Shown here one piece after another: positions 5,715 to 10,695 of a DNA stretch of 10,695 bases (position 1 is its first letter; each line of letters opens with the position of its first letter). This DNA comes from Bacteroidota bacterium (lineage in GTDB: Bacteria; Bacteroidota; Bacteroidia; Flavobacteriales_F; PHOS-HE28). A program made the position numbers and the translations under genes. The notes under the pieces are model-generated. The model had not been told where the DNA came from. It searched no databases and worked only from the letters and a program-made list of their open reading frames with translations. The DNA lies in the NCBI GenBank assembly GCA_963169595.1, contig CAUJFM010000202.1:1-10695 (forward strand), written 5' to 3'.

Positions 5715-7349
5715 TTACGCTTCCGCCTTCTCGCTCTTGCTCACCGCCGCCTTGGTCGCCGCCTGCACAAAGCCGATGAACAGCGGGTGCGGACGGGCCA
5801 CGGTGCTGCGGTATTCGGGGTGGAACTGCACGCCGATGAACCAGGGGTGCCCCTTGATCTCCACGATCTCCACCAGCTTGCCTTGCGGGTTGATGCCGGT
5901 GGCCAGCATCCCGGCCTTCTTGTAGCTCTCCAGGTAGCTGTTGTTGAACTCGTAGCGGTGGCGGTGGCGCTCAGTGATGTCCTTGCGGCCATAGACCTGC
6001 AGGGCCAGACTGCCTTCGCCCAACTTGCAGGGGTAGGCCCCCAGGCGCATGGTGCCGCCCTTGTTCTCCACGTTCTTCTGCTCCTCCATCATGGCGATGA
6101 CGGGGTGCGGGGTATCTGCGTTCATCTCGGTGCTGTTGGCACCCTCCAGGCCCAGCACGTTGCGGCCGAACTCGATCACCGCGCACTGCATGCCCAGGCA
6201 GATGCCCAGGAAGGGGATGCCGTTCTCCCGCGCATGGCGGATGGCCTCCACCTTGCCCTCGATGCCGCGGTGCCCGAAGCCCGGTGCCACCAGGATGCCG
6301 CTGAGGCCCGCCAGCTGCTTGGCCACGTTCTTGGCGTTCAGCTTCTCGCTGTGCACCCACTTGATGTGCACCTTGGTCTCGTTGGCCGCGCCGGCATGCT
6401 CCAGCGCCTCCTTGATGCTCTTGTAGGCATCGTGCAGCTCCACGTACTTGCCGACCAAGCCGATGTGCACCTCGCGCTGCGGCTGCTTGTAGCGGCGCAG
6501 GAAGTCCTTCCAGGTCGTGAGGTCGGCCTCCGGATATCCCTCGATGCCCAGCTTGCGCAGCACCACCTGGTCCAGGCCCTCCTCCTGCATCAACAGCGGC
6601 ACGTCGTAGATGGTCTCCGCATCGCGGCTCTCGATCACCGCCTGCGCGTCCACGTTGCAGAACAGCGCGATCTTCTCCTTCATGCCCTTCTGCATGGGGT
6701 GCTCGGTGCGGCACACCAGCACATCGGGCTGTACGCCCAGGCTCAGCAGTTCCTTCACGCTGTGCTGGGTGGGCTTGGTCTTCAGCTCGCCGCTGGTCTG
6801 CAGGTAGGGCAGCAGCGTGAGGTGGATGGTGAGGCAGTCGCGCCCCTTCTCCCACTTCAGCTGGCGGATGGCCTCCACGTAGGGCAGGCTCTCAATGTCG
6901 CCCACGGTGCCGCCCACCTCGGTGATCACGAAGTCGTAGATCCCCTTGCGGCCCAGGGCCTGGATGTGGCGCTTGATCTCGTCGGTGATGTGCGGGATCA
7001 CCTGCACGGTCTTGCCGAGGTATTCGCCGCGCCGCTCCTTGCTGATGACGTTCTGGTAGATGCGGCCGGTGGTGACGTTGTTGGCCTGGCTGGTGGGCAC
7101 GTCCAGGAAGCGCTCGTAGTGGCCCAGGTCCAGGTCGGTCTCGGCGCCGTCCTCCGTCACGAAGCACTCCCCGTGCTCGTAGGGGTTCAGCGTGCCGGGG
7201 TCCACGTTGATGTAGGGGTCCAGCTTCTGGATGGTGACCGTGAAGCCGCGCGCCTGCAGCAGTTTGGCCAGGCTGGCACTGATGATGCCCTTGCCCAGCG
7301 AGGAGGTCACGCCTCCGGTAACGAAAATGTACTTGGTGGAACCCGTCAT
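5715..7349 (-). CDS. pyrG: CTP synthase (544 aa)
   Basis: This enzyme makes CTP from UTP, ATP and glutamine, the last step of pyrimidine nucleotide synthesis. The synthetase domain covers about 1-270: KYIFVTGGVTSSLGKG (6-21) is the P-loop, and QKLDPYINVDPGT, EHGECFVTEDGAETDLDLGHYERF and TEVGGTVGDIES are the nucleotide- and Mg-binding blocks. The class I glutamine amidotransferase domain covers about 295-535. Its triad is Cys384 in GICLGMQ with His510 and Glu512 in FHPEY, and the RHRHRYEFNN block is intact. The oxyanion region reads APGFGHRG (355-362), one of the forms found in Bacteroidota, where E. coli has PGGFGYRG. The length is normal, and the ATG at 7349 begins exactly where the family usually starts (MxxxTKYIFVTGG). 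A promoter-like box lies 45 nt upstream. The Lys/Ala/Glu-rich end (532-544) is variable in the family. Confidence 0.98.
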   Translation of the reverse strand: MTGSTKYIFVTGGVTSSLGKGIISASLAKLLQARGFTVTIQKLDPYINVDPGTLNPYEHGECFVTEDGAETDLDLGHYERFLDVPTSQANNVTTGRIYQNVISKERRGEYLGKTVQVIPHITDEIKRHIQALGRKGIYDFVITEVGGTVGDIESLPYVEAIRQLKWEKGRDCLTIHLTLLPYLQTSGELKTKPTQHSVKELLSLGVQPDVLVCRTEHPMQKGMKEKIALFCNVDAQAVIESRDAETIYDVPLLMQEEGLDQVVLRKLGIEGYPEADLTTWKDFLRRYKQPQREVHIGLVGKYVELHDAYKSIKEALEHAGAANETKVHIKWVHSEKLNAKNVAKQLAGLSGILVAPGFGHRGIEGKVEAIRHARENGIPFLGICLGMQCAVIEFGRNVLGLEGANSTEMNADTPHPVIAMMEEQKNVENKGGTMRLGAYPCKLGEGSLALQVYGRKDITERHRHRYEFNNSYLESYKKAGMLATGINPQGKLVEIVEIKGHPWFIGVQFHPEYRSTVARPHPLFIGFVQAATKAAVSKSEKAEA

Positions 7350-7393
7350 CGCCTGGTGGGAGCGCCGGTAAATGCTGCGGCGATCACGGGGCG

Positions 7394-7401
7394 TAAAGAT
7401 A
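7394..7401 (-). promoter_or_regulatory. Possible promoter -7 box of pyrG (TATCTTTA)
   Basis: On the - strand the box reads TATCTTTA, a 7-of-8 fit to the boxes before yidC and the S46 peptidase gene and one base off TAnnTTTG. It would give a leader of about 39 nt before the ATG at 7349. No clear -33 element is visible. Confidence 0.4.
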
Positions 7402-7439
7402 GGTTCTTGCGGCGGGCCGCCTGTGATGCCCGTCGTTCT

Positions 7440-7448
7440 TGTGGATAA
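7440..7448 (-). other. Perfect DnaA-box 9-mer (TTATCCACA) upstream of pyrG
   Basis: The - strand reads TTATCCACA, the strict high-affinity DnaA box of E. coli oriC. It lies 39 bp upstream of the candidate pyrG -7 box. No second copy was noticed in the window, so this is not an origin. It could be a lone regulatory site or a chance match. Confidence 0.35.
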
Positions 7449-7454
7449 CTGGCC

Positions 7455-7470
7455 CGGATCGTGGGATCCG
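7455..7470 (-). terminator. Small hairpin after the TonB-receptor gene, possible terminator
   Basis: CGGATC and GATCCG form a perfect 6-bp stem with a 4-nt loop, 35 nt after the stop of the receptor gene at 7506. There is no T-run after it on the - strand, so it may be a weak or factor-assisted terminator, or chance. Confidence 0.3.
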
Positions 7471-7505
7471 CACCAGGCGTCCGGCGCGGGTGTGCGCTCG
7501 TGGCC

Positions 7506-9830
7506 TCAGAACTTGTAGCTGATGCCGGCGCTGGGCAGCAGGGGCAGCTGGTCCACCCGCTCAAAGCGCACCCGGTCGAAGTAGAAGATGTTCTGGCGGT
7601 CGTAGATGTTGGTCACGCTCAGGTCCAGATCGATCTGCTTGTGCTCATCCAGCTTCCAGGTCTTCGTCACCCCCACGTCCATGCGGTGGTAATCGGGCAG
7701 GCGCTTGGAGTTCAGGTCGCCGAAGATCACCGCCAGGTCGGCGTTGCTGGTCAGGTAGTTGGTGTTGATGTTCCCGTTGAAGGGGGTGGAGCCGTAGTAG
7801 CCCTGGGTGGGGGTGAAGGGGAAGCCACTGCCGTAGTTCCAGCGCACGTTCACCTTCCAGGCGTCGTACTTGCCGAAGGCGTAGCTGGCCACCAGGTTCA
7901 CGTTGTGGCGGCGGTCCCACACGGGGTTGTAGGTCTGGAAGCCATCGTAGCGGTCCACGAAGGTGTAGCTGTACACGCCCCAGAGGTAGAGGCCGTCCTT
8001 TTCGTACTTCAGCTGCAGGTCCGCACCATAGGCCACACCGGTCTCCACCACGAAGTCCTTCTTCAGCGCGTCCGGCTTGTCGGCGAACTCGGGCGTGTCC
8101 GGGAACAGCTTGTTGCGGTTCACGTTGGTCACCTGGCGGAAGTCCTTCAGGTACACCTCGAAGTTGGCGGTGAGGTCGCCCGTCACGTCGTATTCCACCC
8201 CGGCCACATAGTGGTTGGCGCGCTGCAGCGGGTCCTTCAGGTCGCGGCTGCCGCCATCGCGCAGGGGCACGGTGCTGGGCAGGTCCTCTGGCGCGCTCAG
8301 GAAGCCGTAGAAGAGGTTCACCACGTCGCGGTCGCTGTTGGCGGCCACCAGGTTCTGGCTGTACATGCCTGCGGCAGCCTTGAAGCGCAGATCGTCGTTG
8401 ATGTTCCACTTGAAGCCGAGGCGGGGCTCCACGCTGGCCACGGAGAGGGAGGCGTAGTAGTGCAGGTGTACGCCGGGTTCCACCAGCACCTTGTTCAGCT
8501 TCTTCTTGTAGGTGAAGTAGCCCACGATCTCCGAGGTGTTCTGCTGCTGCTGGTATTTCAGGCCCAGGCTGTTGAAGAACTCGAAGTTGGTACGGAAGCC
8601 GAGCACCTCCACGCCGTAGCGCGCCTCATCCTCGCCCAGGAAGTACTTGAAGTTGAGGCCCGCGTTGAAGCCGGCGATCTCGCTGGTGCGGGCCGGAAGG
8701 TCGCCCTCCTGCAGCTGGATGGTGTAGTCGCTGTAGGAGAACACCCCGTCGATGAGCACCGACGAGCCGGAGGGCACCAGCACGAAGTTGGTGCCGGCGC
8801 CGAAGTTGCTCCAGCCCAGGTCGCTCACGCCCTGGTAGTTCACGTTGTCGCTGAAGTTGAAGCCGAAGAGGTTCACCTTGCTGCCGTTGGCACCGTTGAA
8901 GGAAACCTTGCCGTAGAGGTCGGTGAAGGCGAAGGGCAGGCCCGCCGTGTCCACGAAGGAGTAGAGGCTCTTGCTGGTCTGGTCCAGATAGCTGTGGCGC
9001 AGGTTCACCAGGAAGGACGAACTGCCGGCGCCGGGCTCGGACTGCTTCTTGAGCGGGCCTTCGAGCAGGGCCTTGGCCGCGAAGGTGCTGGCGCTCACTT
9101 TGCCGCTCAGGCGCGTCTTGTTGCCGTCGCGCGTGGTCACGTCCAGCACGCTGCTGATGCGCCCGCCGTGCTCGGCATTGAAGCCGGCCGTGTACACGTC
9201 GGCGTTGCGGATGATGTCGTTGTCGAACACGCTGAAGAGGCCGATGCTGTGGAAGGGGTTGTACAGCACCATGCCGTCCAGCATCACCTTGTTCATGATG
9301 GGTGAACCACCGCGCACATACAGCTGACCGCCCTGGTCACCGGTGAAGATCACGCCGGGCACCACCTGGAGGTACTGGGCCAGGTCGGCGGTGCCGCCCA
9401 CCGTGGGCAGCCGTTCGATCTGGCGGGGGGTGAGCTTCGTGAGGCCCGTGCGCACCTGGGTCTGCGCCTCTTGCTTCTCGCCCGATACCTCGAACTCGCG
9501 GATCTGGATGGCCCGCTTGGTCAGGAAGAGCTTCTCGGTGATGATCTGGTCGCGCACCACGGTCACGGCCTTCTGCAGGGTGTCGTAGCCCAAGGTGGTC
9601 ACCAGGATGGTGTAGGGCCCGGGGGGGATGCGGGTGATGGAGAAGTAGCCGTTCACATCGGTGGCCGCCCCGATGGTGGTGCCCTTCAGGATCACGTTGG
9701 TGAAGAGCATCGGCTCGCCGGTGGACTGGTCGTACACGAAGCCCCGGATGGTGCCGGTCTGGGCATGGGCTCCGCGGGTGGCCAGGAGAAGAACGAAAAG
9801 CAGGACGAGCTTGAGGGCGGTGCGCACCAT
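7506..9830 (-). CDS. TonB-dependent outer-membrane receptor with carboxypeptidase-regulatory-like domain (774 aa)
   Basis: This is an outer-membrane beta-barrel that takes up a substrate using energy from TonB-ExbBD. From the ATG at 9830, residues 1-23 are a signal peptide ending AHA|Q. Residues 25-105 form a carboxypeptidase-regulatory-like beta-sandwich (GTIRGFVYDQSTGEPM, TDVNGYFSI, PPGPYTI), which is typical of Bacteroidota receptors. The plug follows at about 115-235, with LPTVGGTADLAQYLQVVPGV, QLYVRGGSP, LDGMVLYNPFH and AEHGGRISSVLDVTTRDG. The remainder is barrel strands rich in aromatic residues, and the protein ends in Phe (GISYKF), as barrel proteins do. A longer reading from a TTG at 9854 is unlikely because it would begin beside the predicted transcript start. 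No SusD-like partner is next to it, so a SusC role is unlikely. The substrate cannot be told from the sequence. The neighbours holA and pyrG give no hint, and a promoter-like box suggests separate transcription. Confidence 0.94.
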   Translation of the reverse strand: MVRTALKLVLLFVLLLATRGAHAQTGTIRGFVYDQSTGEPMLFTNVILKGTTIGAATDVNGYFSITRIPPGPYTILVTTLGYDTLQKAVTVVRDQIITEKLFLTKRAIQIREFEVSGEKQEAQTQVRTGLTKLTPRQIERLPTVGGTADLAQYLQVVPGVIFTGDQGGQLYVRGGSPIMNKVMLDGMVLYNPFHSIGLFSVFDNDIIRNADVYTAGFNAEHGGRISSVLDVTTRDGNKTRLSGKVSASTFAAKALLEGPLKKQSEPGAGSSSFLVNLRHSYLDQTSKSLYSFVDTAGLPFAFTDLYGKVSFNGANGSKVNLFGFNFSDNVNYQGVSDLGWSNFGAGTNFVLVPSGSSVLIDGVFSYSDYTIQLQEGDLPARTSEIAGFNAGLNFKYFLGEDEARYGVEVLGFRTNFEFFNSLGLKYQQQQNTSEIVGYFTYKKKLNKVLVEPGVHLHYYASLSVASVEPRLGFKWNINDDLRFKAAAGMYSQNLVAANSDRDVVNLFYGFLSAPEDLPSTVPLRDGGSRDLKDPLQRANHYVAGVEYDVTGDLTANFEVYLKDFRQVTNVNRNKLFPDTPEFADKPDALKKDFVVETGVAYGADLQLKYEKDGLYLWGVYSYTFVDRYDGFQTYNPVWDRRHNVNLVASYAFGKYDAWKVNVRWNYGSGFPFTPTQGYYGSTPFNGNINTNYLTSNADLAVIFGDLNSKRLPDYHRMDVGVTKTWKLDEHKQIDLDLSVTNIYDRQNIFYFDRVRFERVDQLPLLPSAGISYKF

Positions 9831-9860
9831 GTTCCGGACGGGTTTTCCTTGCAAGGGCGG

Positions 9861-9868
9861 CTAAGGTA
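9861..9868 (-). promoter_or_regulatory. Possible promoter -7 box of the TonB-receptor gene (TACCTTAG)
   Basis: On the - strand this reads TACCTTAG followed by CCGCCCTT, one base off TAnnTTTG but with the same flank as the yidC and S46 boxes. Its distance to the ATG at 9830 gives a leader of about 26 nt, as for yidC. This supports the ATG at 9830 over the TTG at 9854. Confidence 0.45.
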
Positions 9869-9937
9869 GAAGATGGGGGCGTATCCGGGACCTACCGTTC
9901 TGCGGTCCTGCGCCACCGTTCCCCGGCCTTGCCAACG

Positions 9938-9950
9938 ACCCGTCCCGGGT
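9938..9950 (-). terminator. Tiny hairpin just after holA, doubtful terminator
   Basis: ACCCG and CGGGT form a 5-bp stem with a 3-nt loop, 3 nt after the holA stop. There is no T-run. It is noted because it is the only structure close to the stop; it may be chance. Confidence 0.2.
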
Positions 9951-9953
9951 GCC

Positions 9954-10695
9954 TCAGCCCATCACCTTGGCCAGCAGCTCCCGCAGCAGCTCGCCCTCGC
10001 TGACCTGCCCGCTGCCCACGCCCTTGCTGCGCAGGTCGCACTGGCGCAGGTGGCGCTGCACCTCCACGATCTTGGGCAGGGGGTAGTTGCGGGCCTGGGC
10101 CACGTAGTCCTTCACGAAGTAGGGGTTCACCTTCAGGCCGGCGGCCAGCTCCTGCGGCGGGGCGCCCTGCAGGGCATGCACCGTGGCCAGCTTGGCGAAG
10201 TAGGTGTTCAGGAAGCCCACGGTCACCACCAGCGGATTGTCCTTGGGGTCGGCGGCGAAGTGGGCGGCGATCTTCTGGGCCTTCACCACATCGCGGTTGC
10301 CGATGGCGTTCTGCAGCTCGAAGATGTTGTACTCCTTGCTGATGCCCACGAAGCGCTGGATGGCATCGGCCGTGATGGTGCCGCCCTCCTCGGTCACCAG
10401 GCAGAGCTTCTCCACCTCCTTCACGGCCTTGGCCAGGTCGCTGCCCAGGTGGTCGGCCAGCAGCTGGGCCTCGGCAGCCCCGAGCCGGCGCTTCATGCCC
10501 TTGGCGAAGCCCATCAGCACATCGGGCAGCTTGTCGTCGCGCACCTTGTCACTGGTGAACACCCCCCCGCCGCCTTTCGGAATGGTCTTCAGCACGCTCT
10601 TGCGGCCGTCCACCTTCGTGTGCTTGTAGCACAGCACCAGCACCGTGGTGGGTGTGGGCTTGGCCAGGTAGGTTTCCTGCTTGTCCAGCTGGTCG
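9954..10695 (-). CDS. holA: DNA polymerase III subunit delta, C-terminal two thirds (5' end cut off)
   Basis: The delta subunit is the clamp-loader part that opens the beta sliding clamp. The frame is open to the right edge and ends with TGA at 9954-9956, showing 246 residues of a protein usually about 340 long. The visible part starts in the first AAA+-like domain (DQLDKQETYLAKPTPTTVLVLCYKHTKVDGRK; the segment before KxDGRK is the strand TVLVLCYK). The lid domain carries LADHLGSDLAKAVKEVEKL (residues about 79-97), a block typical of delta. Next comes FVGISKEYNIFELQNAIG, followed by the collar domain with AAHFAADPKDNPL and FLNTYFAKL, which is close to the usual Bacteroidota pattern. An apparent start at 10643 is internal, since family-like residues precede it. 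A run of seven G encodes part of KGGGG (about residues 40-44), a glycine stretch that I do not recall from relatives. Recognition rests on these motifs. Confidence 0.92.
   Translation of the reverse strand, partial: DQLDKQETYLAKPTPTTVLVLCYKHTKVDGRKSVLKTIPKGGGGVFTSDKVRDDKLPDVLMGFAKGMKRRLGAAEAQLLADHLGSDLAKAVKEVEKLCLVTEEGGTITADAIQRFVGISKEYNIFELQNAIGNRDVVKAQKIAAHFAADPKDNPLVVTVGFLNTYFAKLATVHALQGAPPQELAAGLKVNPYFVKDYVAQARNYPLPKIVEVQRHLRQCDLRSKGVGSGQVSEGELLRELLAKVMG

Noticed and set aside
5541..7448. A 635-codon + strand frame opposite pyrG
   Set aside because: Low-complexity composition and mirror register to pyrG. CTP synthase on the other strand is complete and unmistakable.
7435..7475. Possible replication origin suggested by the DnaA box
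   Set aside because: Only one box was seen, with no AT-rich unwinding region and no dnaA or dnaN nearby.
7461..9305. A 614-codon + strand frame opposite the TonB receptor gene
   Set aside because: Shadow of the receptor in the mirror register; no domain pattern or plausible start signal.
9831..9854. TTG start for the TonB receptor, eight residues upstream
   Set aside because: It lies next to the predicted transcript start and adds MQGKPVRN before a good signal peptide. The ATG at 9830 fits better.
1..10695. Defence system, mobile element, prophage or CRISPR array
   Set aside because: All genes are recognisable housekeeping, envelope or secretion genes. No transposase, integrase, terminal repeats, att-like duplications or spacer-repeat array was seen. 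The S74-like segment alone is not evidence of prophage.

Overview
The window looks like chromosomal DNA of a GC-rich member of the Bacteroidota, probably near Flavobacteriales. The evidence is a C-terminal type IX secretion (T9SS) sorting domain, a Bacteroidota-type YidC with a large periplasmic domain, an S46 dipeptidyl-peptidase, and a TonB-dependent receptor with a carboxypeptidase-regulatory-like N-terminus. Promoter-like boxes also match the Bacteroidota -7 consensus TAnnTTTG, and clear Shine-Dalgarno sequences are lacking. Sense codons TTA, CTA and TCA are so rare that long empty reading frames open opposite most of the genes.

Layout: at the left edge (1-572, + strand) lies the 3' end of a secreted protein, made of the tail of a probable S74 chaperone domain, a coiled coil and a T9SS sorting domain. 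It converges on five complete genes and one partial gene, all on the - strand, with a strong hairpin between the two directions (597-621). In transcription order (right to left) these are holA (DNA polymerase III delta, 5' end outside the window), a TonB-dependent outer-membrane receptor, pyrG (CTP synthase), yidC (membrane insertase), a small DUF6438-type lipoprotein, and an S46 dipeptidyl-peptidase of predicted DPP7-type specificity.

The spacing suggests several short transcription units rather than one operon. Promoter-like boxes sit just upstream of the TonB receptor, pyrG, yidC and the S46 peptidase. Only the lipoprotein, 40 nt behind yidC, lacks one and is probably co-transcribed with yidC. 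The peptidase and the TonB receptor fit peptide or nutrient use in the envelope, while pyrG, yidC and holA are housekeeping genes. No mobile element, CRISPR array, tRNA, rRNA or defence system was seen.

No clearly new system is visible. The points most worth a second look lie in the gaps: an inverted and tandem CATGTG/CACATG repeat set between pyrG and yidC, a perfect DnaA-box 9-mer upstream of pyrG, and a promoter sequence whose similarity extends beyond the known consensus. Among the proteins, the small CxxxC lipoprotein linked to yidC is the least understood.
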